DNA of 64,000 nt, from the NCBI RefSeq assembly GCF_021611515.1, contig NZ_CP090960.1:434001-498000 (forward strand). The letters run 5' to 3'. Made by a program: the position numbers and the translations under genes. The notes beneath the pieces are model-generated. The model was not told where the DNA came from. It ran no database searches and saw nothing but the letters and a program-made list of their open reading frames with translations. This DNA comes from Mariluticola halotolerans (GTDB lineage: Bacteria; Pseudomonadota; Alphaproteobacteria; Rhizobiales; Devosiaceae). Below, one piece after another: positions 8,542 to 17,252 of this stretch (position 1 is its first letter; every line of letters starts with the position of its first letter).

Positions 8542-10056
8542 TCAGGCGAGATCGGCGGGCAGAACGTCATTGGGGATGTTCTGGTAGCTGACCGGACGCA
8601 GGAAGCGGCGGATCGACATGGTGCCCACCGAGGTGGCACCGAAATTGGTCGACGCGGGGTAGGGGCCGCCATGAACCATGGCTTCGCTGACTTCGACGCC
8701 GGTGGGGAAGCCGTTAGCCAGAATGCGGCCTGCCTTGCGCTCGAGCACGGGCATAAGGGCCTGTGCGTCGGCAGTGTCGCCCGCGTCCATATGCAAGGTG
8801 CAGGTGAGCTGACCCTGAAGTGACTTGGCGACCGCCACCATTTCAGCGGTGTCCTTGACCCGGACGATCAGGCCGAGGGGACCAAAGACTTCTTCGCCCA
8901 GTTCTTCATTGGCCAACCAGGCTTCGCCCGTGGTGCTGTAGAGGTATGGGGTGGCGTTGCGCAGGTCGCAGGTGGTGGTCAGCAATGTCTGTACGCCAGA
9001 AGCACCGGCAACCCGGTCGCGTCCGTCGCGATAGGCCTTGGCGATGCCGTCTGTCAGCATGACCTGTGCGCCAACGGCTTCCAGGCCGGCTGTTGCAGCG
9101 GCAGCGAAGGCATCAGCCTCCGGGCCGTCAACGATAACCGAGATACCGGGATTGGTGCAGAACTGGCCGGCACCCATCGTCAATGAACCAGCCCAGCCCT
9201 TGGCGATTTCTTCGCCCCGTGCCGAAACGGCGGCAGGCAGAAGGAACATGGGATTGACCGAGCCTAGTTCACCAAAGAAGGGAATTGGTTCCGGACGTTG
9301 TGCACAAAGATCAAACAGCGCACGTCCGCCACCGAGGCTGCCGGTGAAGCCGACGGCCTTGATCAGCGGGTGCTGGACAAGCGCGGTGCCCACAGCGCGT
9401 GTGCCGCCCTGGATGAGCGAGAAGACGCCGGGATGAAACCCGAGTGCCTTGATGGCGGCATCAATGGCCTGAGCCACGATTTCGCCGGTGCCAGGGTGAG
9501 CCGAATGCCCTTTGACCACGACGGGACAGCCAGCAGCCAGGGCGGCGGCCGTGTCGCCACCGGCGGTGGAGAAGGCGAGCGGAAAGTTTGACGCGCCAAA
9601 TACGGCGACAGGGCCGATGGGACGCTGGACAAGCTTGATATCCGGGCGCGGCAGCGGCTGGCGATCAGGCAAAGCCTCGTCATGGCGGCGATCCAGATAA
9701 TCACCTTTTTCAATGTGGCTGGCAAAAAGGCGCAGCTGGCCGGTGGTGCGGCCGCGTTCGCCGACGAGGCGACCTTCGGGCAGTCCGGTTTCTTCTGTAC
9801 CGATTTTGGTGATGGCATCTCCGCGTGCGTCAATTTCATCAGCAATGCGGTTGAGCAGGGCGGCGCGCTCGGCGCGGCTCGAATACCCAAAGCTCCAGAA
9901 TGCTTCTTCGGCGGCTTTTGCGGCTGTGTCGACATGGGCGGGGGTGCCCATGGCAAAATCATGGGAGGCCCCATGGGCGGGCTCGGAGGCAAAAGTGGAT
10001 TCGCCTGTAACCCATTCGCCAGCGATCAGGTGCTTGCCTGTCAGTTCAACACTCAT
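8542..10056 (-). CDS. Aldehyde dehydrogenase, 2-ketoglutarate-semialdehyde (2,5-dioxovalerate) dehydrogenase type
   Basis: A 504-residue aldehyde dehydrogenase. The catalytic cysteine is in GAGQFCTNPG, the general-base glutamate in FFGELGSVNP, and the cofactor-binding stretch in GASNFPLAFSTAGGDTAAAL. The N-terminus (GKHLIAGEWV) and the AGGDTAAALAAGCPVVVKGH segment are typical of the NADP-dependent dioxovalerate dehydrogenases that end pentose and hexuronic-acid oxidation by turning alpha-ketoglutarate semialdehyde into 2-oxoglutarate. It stands alone, with its own stem-loop behind it and a 282-bp upstream spacer with no recognised site. No other Weimberg-type enzymes are adjacent, so the metabolic partner may be the acid-sugar enzymes further right or elsewhere in the genome. 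Confidence 0.85.
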   Translation of the reverse strand: MSVELTGKHLIAGEWVTGESTFASEPAHGASHDFAMGTPAHVDTAAKAAEEAFWSFGYSSRAERAALLNRIADEIDARGDAITKIGTEETGLPEGRLVGERGRTTGQLRLFASHIEKGDYLDRRHDEALPDRQPLPRPDIKLVQRPIGPVAVFGASNFPLAFSTAGGDTAAALAAGCPVVVKGHSAHPGTGEIVAQAIDAAIKALGFHPGVFSLIQGGTRAVGTALVQHPLIKAVGFTGSLGGGRALFDLCAQRPEPIPFFGELGSVNPMFLLPAAVSARGEEIAKGWAGSLTMGAGQFCTNPGISVIVDGPEADAFAAAATAGLEAVGAQVMLTDGIAKAYRDGRDRVAGASGVQTLLTTTCDLRNATPYLYSTTGEAWLANEELGEEVFGPLGLIVRVKDTAEMVAVAKSLQGQLTCTLHMDAGDTADAQALMPVLERKAGRILANGFPTGVEVSEAMVHGGPYPASTNFGATSVGTMSIRRFLRPVSYQNIPNDVLPADLA

Positions 10057-10338
10057 TGGATTTCCTGTTATTTTCGCTAATCCCGGGAGGGAGATTATCT
10101 AGATGGTCATGCGCGGGCCGTTTCGCAAGTCCTGTTCGCGTGCGACATCGTGCCGACCGTTGCTACGCCCTCGAGACGGCGCGCAGGGAGACTAACATGT
10201 TAAGGCTTTTTTTCAACAGCGGCGTGATGGAAAAACGCAGCTTGTTGCCGACGCGCGCGCGTCATCGAGGTGAAAGGTGGTTTTTGACCGTGGCACCGAG
10301 ACGCGCGAATGCCGTATGTTTCCCCTGATTTACTGCGG

Positions 10339-11331
10339 TCATGCTTTTGCGGGTGCGACCGGCACTACGACCCGGCCCCGGATCTGGCCTTTGAGAAACT
10401 TTGGCGCGGTCTCGATGACCTGATCGAGCGGAATTTCAGTTGTCATGGCGTTGAGTTGTGTCAGATCAAGCTCGGCGGCCAATTGTTGCCAAGCCGCAAG
10501 CCGGCGCGGTTTTGGGCACATGACGCTGTCGATGCCGACCAGCGTGACGCCGCGGAGAATGAAGGGGGCGACGCTGGCGGGCAGGTCCATGCCAGCGGCA
10601 AGGCCGCATGCGGTGACAACGCCTTGATATTGCATCGCGGCGAGCACATTGGCCAGAACGGTGCAGCCGGCCACATCCACCGCGCCGGCCCAGCGCTCGC
10701 GCGCCAGGGGTTTTCCCGGGGTGGAGAGTTCGGCCCGATCAATGATGGTGCTTGCGCCCAGGCTTTTGAGATAGGGCGCTTCCGCCATGCGGCCTGTTAC
10801 AGCGGCTACGGCATAACCGCGATTGGCCAGAAGTGACACCGCGACACTGCCAACACCGCCTGCAGCGCCGGTGACGACGATTTCTCCCGCATCGGGGGTG
10901 ACGCCCTGTTTCTCGAGCGCCAATACGCACAGCATGGCTGTGTAACCTGCGGTGCCGATGGCCATGGCCTGACGTCCGGTGAGATTTGCGGGCAGGGGGA
11001 CCAGCCAGTCGCCGTTCACTCTTGCCTGGCTGGCAAGGCCGCCCCAATGTTTTTCGCCGACACCCCAACCGTTGAGAATGACCTTGTCGCCGGGTTTGAA
11101 ATCCGGATGGGCGCTCTCGGTGACAAGACCGGCGAAATCAATGCCCGGCACCATCGGAAAATGCCGGACGACGGGCCCGGCACCGGTTATGGCGAGGGCA
11201 TCCTTGTAGTTGAGGCTGGACCAGGCAATGTCGACGCGAACATCGCCTTCGGGGAGCGCATTGTCTTCGAGGGTGGTGAGTTTGACGGTTTGCTGGTCAT
11301 CCGGTTTTTCAATCAGGATTGCATCAATCAT
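10339..11331 (-). CDS. acuI: Acrylyl-CoA reductase-type MDR oxidoreductase AcuI
   Basis: A 330-residue zinc-independent medium-chain reductase of the YhdH/AcuI group. The enzyme reduces acryloyl-CoA to propionyl-CoA with NADPH and so removes a toxic electrophile formed from DMSP, acrylate or 3-hydroxypropionate. Visible motifs are [15 protein letters not shown] (near 39), [22 protein letters not shown] (near 132) and the nucleotide fold [17 protein letters not shown] (near 155). It is 11 bp downstream of the AcuR-like regulator on the same strand, the same order as acuR-acuI in Rhodobacter sphaeroides, which supports the specific name. No DMSP lyase gene is present in the window. Confidence 0.9.
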   Translation of the reverse strand: MIDAILIEKPDDQQTVKLTTLEDNALPEGDVRVDIAWSSLNYKDALAITGAGPVVRHFPMVPGIDFAGLVTESAHPDFKPGDKVILNGWGVGEKHWGGLASQARVNGDWLVPLPANLTGRQAMAIGTAGYTAMLCVLALEKQGVTPDAGEIVVTGAAGGVGSVAVSLLANRGYAVAAVTGRMAEAPYLKSLGASTIIDRAELSTPGKPLARERWAGAVDVAGCTVLANVLAAMQYQGVVTACGLAAGMDLPASVAPFILRGVTLVGIDSVMCPKPRRLAAWQQLAAELDLTQLNAMTTEIPLDQVIETAPKFLKGQIRGRVVVPVAPAKA

Positions 11332-11342
11332 TGGAGACTTCC

Positions 11343-11984
11343 TTATGCCTTGAGGTGGCGGAAAAACTGTTCGGTGAATTGCCGGAGCGGGACCGGGCCC
11401 AGCTCGAGTTTGGCGCGCAGGACTGCGCCCTCCCAGCCTGTCCAGAAAAAGGCGGCAAGCGCCTCAGGGTCGTGATGGGCGGGCAGGGAACCGTCCTCAA
11501 TAGCGCATCGGAAACAATCGGCGGTGCGCCTCTGCCAATCAGCCAATACGGCAATGAGCTGTTCGCGGAATGCATCCGGCAGCGCGCTCATCTCCTGACC
11601 CAGATTACCGATCAGACAACCGCGCCGGAACTGGTGGCGGGCCATGCCGGCTTCGGCCTGTTCAGTGAAATGGCGCAAACGGTCGAGCGGAGCGCAGCTC
11701 TCATCCAGCAATGCAGCATCAATCAGGGCCGCGAAATAGTCGTGATAGGCGGCAATCAAGGCGAGGCCGAATGCCGCCTTGTTCTGGAAATAATGATAAA
11801 ATCCCCCCTTTGGCACCTGAGCGTCGCGCAAAATCTCGTCGATGCCGACGGCCGAATAACCCTTTTCCGTCAGGTGCGCCAACCCGCTGCGCAGCAAGCG
11901 ATTCCGGGCTTCCGACTGGTCGGGATGGATGCGGGGCCGCCCCCTGCGTTTGGGGGTGTCGGTTTGCGGGGTGGGTTGAGCCAT
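11343..11984 (-). CDS. acuR: TetR-family repressor AcuR
   Basis: A 213-residue TetR protein. The helix-turn-helix covers about residues 25-70, with the recognition region [20 protein letters not shown]. The ligand domain has [19 protein letters not shown] and the C-terminal [17 protein letters not shown], close to what I recall of R. sphaeroides AcuR, which releases DNA on binding acrylate. A basic leader with RRGRPR precedes the domain. Its position directly upstream of acuI and the large dyad covering its own start region fit an autoregulated repressor of the acuRI unit. Confidence is high for the family and good for the specific name. Confidence 0.87.
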   Translation of the reverse strand: MAQPTPQTDTPKRRGRPRIHPDQSEARNRLLRSGLAHLTEKGYSAVGIDEILRDAQVPKGGFYHYFQNKAAFGLALIAAYHDYFAALIDAALLDESCAPLDRLRHFTEQAEAGMARHQFRRGCLIGNLGQEMSALPDAFREQLIAVLADWQRRTADCFRCAIEDGSLPAHHDPEALAAFFWTGWEGAVLRAKLELGPVPLRQFTEQFFRHLKA

Positions 11985-12016
11985 GTCTATTTAATAGACT
12001 TATTTGTCTATTAAAT
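11985..12016. promoter_or_regulatory. AcuR operator: overlapping dyads of AATAGAC/GTCTATT
   Basis: The half-site GTCTATT occurs at 11985-11991 and 12006-12012, and its complement AATAGAC at 11993-11999. The outer pair gives an 11-bp perfect inverted repeat (11989-11999 and 12006-12016) with a 6-bp AT spacer; the inner pair gives a second dyad with a 1-bp spacer. It abuts the acuR start codon, so bound repressor would block the acuRI promoter or translation start. Confidence 0.75.
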
Positions 12017-12103
12017 CAATTTCAGGGTGTATGGGGCGCGGCGACTATTCCGGTACGGTCGACACCGACGGTGAGTCCGGTGCATTTGCCATTGTCGCCG
12101 GTT

Positions 12104-12988
12104 CTAATGATCTTTGCGCAACTCGTGCGCGAATGCCTCGGCCAGCATGGACAAACGATGCTCTTGGGGACGTACCATCACCGCAGAAATGGACAGGCGC
12201 GGCTCTACCGGGCGGATGTGCAGGTCGGCAAAGACACCGCTTTCGGTTGCCAATTGGTCGACAAGGGCCACGCCGCTGCCTGCCCGTGCGAAGGCGCAAG
12301 CGACGAAGGAGTTTCCAACCTCGACAGCCATGGGCTGATTGATGCCGAAATCCTGGAATGCCGTTTCAATCCACTTGCCGATCGGCAATGAATTGCTGAA
12401 AGAGATCAATGGATAGCCGGTCAGGTCTGGCGGTGTTACCACGGCTTTCTCGAGCAAGGGATGTCCGTCCGGCAAGACGGCAACGATTTGCGTTTGCGCG
12501 ATTTCTTCGACGTCGATGCCGTGCGCCGGGATCGGCATGAATGCCAGGCCCAAATCTGCCCGTCGATTGATCACAAGTTCCGGCACCTCAAAATTCAGTA
12601 CGGTTGATGTGCTGATGGTTACACCTGGATGCCGCTGGACGAATGTGCCGAGGGCGCGGGCGACGACGGTGATCGCCATTGAGGGAATGGTGGCGATATG
12701 CAGGCGTCCCGCCCGGAGCCGCGGTAAATCTTCGGCCACTCGTTGCACATATTCTATGTCGGAGAATATCCGGTCGACCTCAGGAAACAGGGCCTTTGCT
12801 TCTGGGGTCGCCTGCAAGCCACCATTTGCGCGCTCGAAAAGCAGCATGCCCAGCTGATCTTCAGCATGATGCAGGAGCCGGCTTGCGGCGGGCTGGGTGA
12901 TGCCAAGCGATTGGGCGGCGGCCGTCATCGTGCCGGAACGCATGATGGCCCTGAAGATTTCCATTTGTCGGAGGCTGAGTTTACTCAT
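12104..12988 (-). CDS. LysR-type regulator divergent to the TRAP importer
   Basis: A 294-residue LysR protein with the N-terminal winged helix at residues 2-62 (SLRQMEIFRAIMRSGTMTAAAQSLGITQPAASRLL) and a two-lobe effector domain (about 90-290). It is divergently transcribed from the TRAP operon across a 113-bp spacer, the classic arrangement for LysR activators that control the facing operon and themselves in response to its substrate. The effector is therefore probably the acid taken up by the TRAP system or a product of the linked enolase-superfamily enzyme. I could not pick a single T-N11-A box in the spacer. Confidence 0.88.
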   Translation of the reverse strand: MSKLSLRQMEIFRAIMRSGTMTAAAQSLGITQPAASRLLHHAEDQLGMLLFERANGGLQATPEAKALFPEVDRIFSDIEYVQRVAEDLPRLRAGRLHIATIPSMAITVVARALGTFVQRHPGVTISTSTVLNFEVPELVINRRADLGLAFMPIPAHGIDVEEIAQTQIVAVLPDGHPLLEKAVVTPPDLTGYPLISFSNSLPIGKWIETAFQDFGINQPMAVEVGNSFVACAFARAGSGVALVDQLATESGVFADLHIRPVEPRLSISAVMVRPQEHRLSMLAEAFAHELRKDH

Positions 12989-13101
12989 AGCTTTATGTTA
13001 TGTAGTTGCATCGATTCCGCATTGGACATTATCTCCTGGTTTTGTCAACTTCGACACGGAAGGCCGTCCTGGAGTGCGGTCACCCCAATGGGAGGAAAAT
13101 G

Positions 13102-14085
13102 ATGCGAAACATTTCGCCAAACTACATCTTTGCCGCTGCTGCACTGACGACACTGTTTGCTGCCCCGCTGGCCCATGCCGAGAATTTCAAGCTCGGGCAC
13201 CAGTTTGCGCCAGACAGCCTGCCGGGACTGAGCGCGCAACATTTCGCCGATCTGGTTGCCAGCAAGACCAATAATGACAGCAAAGTCACAGTGCTGCCCG
13301 GTGGTGCTCTTGGCGATGAACGCGCCAATCTGCAGCAGCTTGAGAGCGGTTCGATCGATTTTGCCCTGACCGGCGATCTGGTCATCAGCTTCATGGCACA
13401 GCCTTATATGCTGGTTTCCATGCCGTTTATTTATGACAGCCCGGCCCATTCCATGGCGGTGTTCAACGGCGAAATCGGCGATGAGATCAATGCCTATCTC
13501 AACGAGAATAACGGTATTGAAGCGCTGGGTTGGCAGTATGTCGGCACTCGTGTTTTGACCTCGAACCGTCCTGTGGCCAATCTGGAAGAACTCAAGGGCC
13601 TCAAGACCCGTCTTCCCGGTGCGCAGATGTGGATCAAGGCCTGGGAAAAGACCGGTGTCGATATTGCGAGCATCGCTTTTACCGAGCTCTATCTCGCCTT
13701 GCAGACAGGCACGGTTGAAGCCGAGGAAAATCCACCCAACTTTGTGCGCGCCCAGAAGTTCCATGAAGTGCAGGATTACGTGATGGAGACCAATCACGTG
13801 CCGCAGATGCAGGCTTTCTTTGCGAATGATGAGCGCCTTGCCGGACTCGATGAGGCGACCCGCCAGGCCATTATTGAAGCGGCGACAGAAACCGTGGCCT
13901 GGACATCGCAGCAGGCAACTGACCTGCAGCAGTCCGACATTGAATGGCTGACCACGGAGGGTGGCATGGAACTGGTGGATATTGATCTGACCGGGATCCA
14001 GGATCTGATCAAGGACGTGCCTATGGAAGTCCTTGGTGATGATGGCGTGGCGCTTTATGAGCGTATCATCGCTGCCAAACCCTAA
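13102..14085 (+). CDS. TRAP transporter periplasmic substrate-binding protein (DctP family)
   Basis: A 327-residue secreted binding protein. A signal peptide (about residues 1-26, ending AHAE) is followed by the DctP fold. The ligand-arginine region LKTRLPGAQMWIKAW is near residue 165, and ALQTGTVEAEENPP near 195 is the usual helix start after the binding site. GGAGG at 13091-13095 is 6 nt from the chosen ATG; an ATG one codon upstream would be too close to it. DctP proteins capture organic acids for sodium- or proton-driven uptake. The downstream enolase-family enzyme points to an aldonate or similar sugar acid, which is an inference. Confidence 0.92.
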   Translation: MRNISPNYIFAAAALTTLFAAPLAHAENFKLGHQFAPDSLPGLSAQHFADLVASKTNNDSKVTVLPGGALGDERANLQQLESGSIDFALTGDLVISFMAQPYMLVSMPFIYDSPAHSMAVFNGEIGDEINAYLNENNGIEALGWQYVGTRVLTSNRPVANLEELKGLKTRLPGAQMWIKAWEKTGVDIASIAFTELYLALQTGTVEAEENPPNFVRAQKFHEVQDYVMETNHVPQMQAFFANDERLAGLDEATRQAIIEAATETVAWTSQQATDLQQSDIEWLTTEGGMELVDIDLTGIQDLIKDVPMEVLGDDGVALYERIIAAKP

Positions 14086-14092
14086 ACCTCTT

Positions 14093-14123
14093 CGGGTGTG
14101 GCATCGCGCTGATGTCACACCCG
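14093..14123 (+). other. Intercistronic stem-loop between TRAP binding protein and permease
   Basis: Arms 14093-14104 and 14112-14123 pair at 11 of 12 positions (CGGGTGTG and CACACCCG at the base) with no T-run after. In importer operons such structures protect or insulate the abundant binding-protein message from the membrane-protein message. Three further importer operons in this window show the same arrangement. Confidence 0.6.
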
Positions 14124-14139
14124 TTCAAGGAATGCCGCG

Positions 14140-14628
14140 ATGTGGAATACGCTTAAATCGCACGTAACAAGTGCGCTTGCCGCCAGCCTACTTGTCGTTC
14201 TGTTTGCTGTTATTTTCACCCAGATCATTCTGCGTGCCATCGGCTATCCACTTGTCTGGGCGGAAGAGTTCAGTGCGGTTGGTTTCATCTGGCTGGTGTT
14301 TATGGGTGCCGCTGTTGCCTATCAACGCATTGAGCATCTGGATGTTGATCTGCTGCATGTTGCGCTGAGCAAGCGCCTGGGGGCAGGGCGCATGCAATTC
14401 TGGGACGGGATAGTTCTTGTTCTGCAGCTGGTGTTTCTGTCGGTTTTCGGCATCGGGCTGGTCATGATGACCCGCCAGACCTGGTCCGCCTCCATGGGAG
14501 CGCTTGAAGGCTTCCGGTATGGCTGGATCTATCTCGGCGTGTTTGTGGCCATCGTTATTTGTGCGGGCATTGTGGCGGTGCGGCTGATGCATGCCATTCG
14601 CCGTATGATCAGGGGAGCGCGTTCATGA
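14140..14628 (+). CDS. TRAP transporter small permease (DctQ family)
   Basis: A 162-residue membrane protein with four hydrophobic helices, near residues 10-30, 45-62, 85-105 and 127-148. The family pattern WAEEFSAVGFIWLVFMGAAVAY lies at helix 2 and IEHLDVDLL just after it. It is the Q subunit that pairs with the large M subunit in TRAP uptake systems. It lies 54 bp after the binding-protein gene and overlaps the M gene by 4 bp (ATGA). Confidence 0.92.
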   Translation: MWNTLKSHVTSALAASLLVVLFAVIFTQIILRAIGYPLVWAEEFSAVGFIWLVFMGAAVAYQRIEHLDVDLLHVALSKRLGAGRMQFWDGIVLVLQLVFLSVFGIGLVMMTRQTWSASMGALEGFRYGWIYLGVFVAIVICAGIVAVRLMHAIRRMIRGARS

Positions 14629-15920
14629 CGACGCTGTTAATCGCGTTCGGCCTGCTTTTCGTTCTCATGTGCCTGCGGGTGCCGGTTGCCATATCCATCG
14701 GCCTTGCCGCGATGCTCGCGGTGGCCGCCGAACTGGGCTGGAAAGTGTTTCCGGTGTCGGCGCAGGTCATGGTCGACGGTGTGAACAGTTTTGTGCTGAT
14801 TGCTGCGCCCTTTTTCATGCTTGCCGGTGAAATCATGAATCGCGGCGGCTTGACGCGGCGGATTTTCCGGCTCGCCAACGCCTTGGTTGGGCGTTTGCCT
14901 GGCGGGTTGGGGCAGGTCAATGTTATGGCCAGCATGTTGTTTGCGGGCATGACAGGTTCGGCCATTTCCGATGCCGTGGGCCTTGGGGCGATGGAAATCG
15001 AGGCCATGCGGGAGCGTGGTTATGACCGGAAACTGAGTGCCGCGATTACGGCGGCATCCTCGGTGATCGGGCCGATGATTCCGCCGAGTGTGCCCATGGT
15101 CATCTATGGTGCACTCGCCGGTGTGTCCATCGGCAGCCTGTTTCTCGCCGGACTGGTGCCTGGGATATTGATGGGTGTCGCCCTGATGATCACCGTCGCC
15201 ATTTACGCCAAGCTGGGCTATTGCCCGGTTGAGGAGAAGGTTGGGCGCACGGAAATTCTTGGCGCGCTTTGGGCGGCGCTTCCCTCGCTTGCCCTGCCGG
15301 TTATCGTGGTTGGGGGCATTTATTCTGGCTTTTTTACCCCCACTGAGGCCGCCGTGGTCGCAACCGCCTATGCGGGCGTGCTTGCCATGCTCTATCGCGA
15401 AATCTCACCCAGGGAATATGCGGGTATTCTGATCCGCGTCGGTTCTGCGACGGGAGCCTTGTTTCTTATTGTGGCGGCGACAGCGCTGCTGGGCTGGATC
15501 GTTACCCGCTCGGGCGTGATGATCGAGGTGGCGCTCTGGCTCGGGGCCAATGTTTCCAGTCAGTTTGAACTGCTGCTGATGGTGGTCGCGCTTTGCCTTG
15601 TTGTGGGGCTGTTCATGGAGCCGATTGCGGCACTTGTGCTGCTGGTGCCCATTTTGCTGCCGGCGGTGAAAATCCTGCAGATCGATCTGGTGCATTTCGG
15701 CATTGTCGTCATTCTTTCGCTGATGATCGGCCTGTTGACGCCGCCGGTCGGTCTTATCCTGTTCGTGGTCGCCAAGATCGCCGAAATCAGTATTCAGCAG
15801 ATGATCAAGGCCATCATGCCTTTCCTGCTGACCCTGATCGTCGTGCTGCTGATCCTGACCGCTTTTCCTGCTGTTGTTTTGGTTCTGCCCAGGCTGGCCT
15901 ATGGCCTGCCGGTGTGGTGA
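14625..15920 (+). CDS. TRAP transporter large permease (DctM family)
   Basis: A 431-residue protein with about twelve hydrophobic segments. Family signatures include LRVPVAISIGLAAML near the start, PFFMLAGEIMNRGGLTRRI (about 56-74), GMTGSAISDAVGLGAMEIEAM (about 104-124), ASSVIGPMIPPSVPMVIYG and, near the end, ILLPAVKILQIDLVHFGIVV. This subunit forms the ion-coupled pathway. The start is set by the ATGA overlap with the Q gene; upstream in-frame starts lie inside that gene. Confidence 0.94.
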   Translation: MTTLLIAFGLLFVLMCLRVPVAISIGLAAMLAVAAELGWKVFPVSAQVMVDGVNSFVLIAAPFFMLAGEIMNRGGLTRRIFRLANALVGRLPGGLGQVNVMASMLFAGMTGSAISDAVGLGAMEIEAMRERGYDRKLSAAITAASSVIGPMIPPSVPMVIYGALAGVSIGSLFLAGLVPGILMGVALMITVAIYAKLGYCPVEEKVGRTEILGALWAALPSLALPVIVVGGIYSGFFTPTEAAVVATAYAGVLAMLYREISPREYAGILIRVGSATGALFLIVAATALLGWIVTRSGVMIEVALWLGANVSSQFELLLMVVALCLVVGLFMEPIAALVLLVPILLPAVKILQIDLVHFGIVVILSLMIGLLTPPVGLILFVVAKIAEISIQQMIKAIMPFLLTLIVVLLILTAFPAVVLVLPRLAYGLPVW

Positions 15921-15933
15921 GAAAGGTTCTGTC

Positions 15934-17073
15934 GTGAAAATTGTATCAGTCGAGGCCAAGGCCTATCGTTTGCCTCTGGCGGAACCCTGGATTTCCGCCA
16001 AATACCGGATCACGCATCACGAGTTGGTGCGCACGCTGATCACCACCGATACCGGCCTTGTGGGCACGGGTTGGTGCACGACGATCGGTGTCGGCGGCCT
16101 TGCCATCTCCACGCTGGTCAACGCTTATCTGGCGTTGCTGCTCAAGGGTGAGGATGCGCTCAATAATGAGCGCATATGGGAGCAGCTCTGGCAGGATCTT
16201 CATTTTGCCGGGCCCAGCGGCCTGAGTACGCTGGCCATTGCTACTATCGATATCGCGCTTTGGGATCTGCGGGCGCAGTATGCCCGGCTGCCCTTGTGGC
16301 AATTGCTGGGGGGCATGCGCGAGACTGTTCCGGTTTACGCCAGCGCCGTTAATCTCCATTTGACCGAGGATGAACTGCTCGCCCAGGTCGAACGGCAATT
16401 GTCCGAGGGTTATTCGGTCTTCAAGCTTAAGATCGGGCGCAAGGACAGCGCCGAGGATGTTGCCCGCGTGCGGGCCGTGCGCCAACTGATTGGCGATCAA
16501 CGTACGCTTATGCTGGACGCGAACCAACGCTGGTCGGCAGGAGACGCTGTGCGGCTTTGCCGCGAGCTGAGTGCGTTCAATCCTGCCTGGATTGAAGAGC
16601 CTATTCTGTCCGACGATATTGCGGGGCATGCGCATGTGCGCAACGCCGGAGGCGTTCCCGTGGCCATTGGCGAGCAATTGGGCAATCGTTTTGACTTCTG
16701 GAACTATGTGCGGGCGGAGGCCGCGGATATCCTGCAACCGAATGTATGGAAGGTGGGCGGGATCACTGAGTGGCTCAAGATCGCGCATATGGCGCAAGTG
16801 GCCAATCTGTCGATTGCGCCGCATAACGCCCTTGAACTTTCGGCGCACCTGGTTGCTGCGGTGCCCAATGCAACAATGGTGGAGAATATCGAGGGCGGCA
16901 ATCTGGCCGATTTCGGCATTGTTCAGAAAGCGCCCGAGGTGCACAACGCCACCATTATCCTGCCGCATACACCGGGCCATGGCATCGTCTTTGACGAGGA
17001 TGCTCTTGCGCAGCACCTATTGCCTGAGGGGGCGCCTGTGGTCAGGGAGCTGACGACGCACGCGGGATTGTGA
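15934..17073 (+). CDS. Mandelate racemase/muconate lactonizing (enolase) superfamily enzyme, probable acid-sugar dehydratase
   Basis: A 379-residue enzyme started by GTG with GAAAGG 7 nt upstream. The numbering happens to match mandelate racemase: the KxK motif K164/K166 (FKLKIGRK), metal ligands D195, E221 and E247 (LDANQ, EEP, GEQ) and H297 (IAPHNALELSAH). The usual partner of the histidine, Asp270, is Asn here (LQPNVWKVGG). In MR-subgroup dehydratases the His-Asp dyad and KxK abstract the alpha proton of a sugar acid. The gene follows the TRAP permease by 13 bp, so the imported acid is its likely substrate. The Asn may mean altered chemistry, with lysine-only catalysis or epimerisation. 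The exact substrate is unknown. Confidence 0.85.
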   Translation: MKIVSVEAKAYRLPLAEPWISAKYRITHHELVRTLITTDTGLVGTGWCTTIGVGGLAISTLVNAYLALLLKGEDALNNERIWEQLWQDLHFAGPSGLSTLAIATIDIALWDLRAQYARLPLWQLLGGMRETVPVYASAVNLHLTEDELLAQVERQLSEGYSVFKLKIGRKDSAEDVARVRAVRQLIGDQRTLMLDANQRWSAGDAVRLCRELSAFNPAWIEEPILSDDIAGHAHVRNAGGVPVAIGEQLGNRFDFWNYVRAEAADILQPNVWKVGGITEWLKIAHMAQVANLSIAPHNALELSAHLVAAVPNATMVENIEGGNLADFGIVQKAPEVHNATIILPHTPGHGIVFDEDALAQHLLPEGAPVVRELTTHAGL

Positions 17074-17156
17074 AGAATCTGAGGGGAGGGCCATCAAGGG
17101 GAGGTGGCAGGACCTGACGAACGATACCAATTAAATCGAAATGCGGGACAAAGCCG

Positions 17157-17201
17157 CTCTGGAATTTGCTAGAGAACGCCTTGTCATAACAAATTCCAGA
17201 G
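17157..17201. repeat. 11-bp inverted repeat in the convergent spacer
   Basis: Positions 17157-17167 (CTCTGGAATTT) and 17191-17201 are perfect inverted copies separated by 23 nt. They lie between two convergent genes, with no T-run, so the structure could be a weak terminator stem or the trace of a small mobile element. No other feature is seen between 17074 and 17252. Confidence 0.45.
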
Positions 17202-17252
17202 TGGTGCACCGCACGCAGCCCGGCAGGGCTGGGATGATGGATAGCGAGAGCC

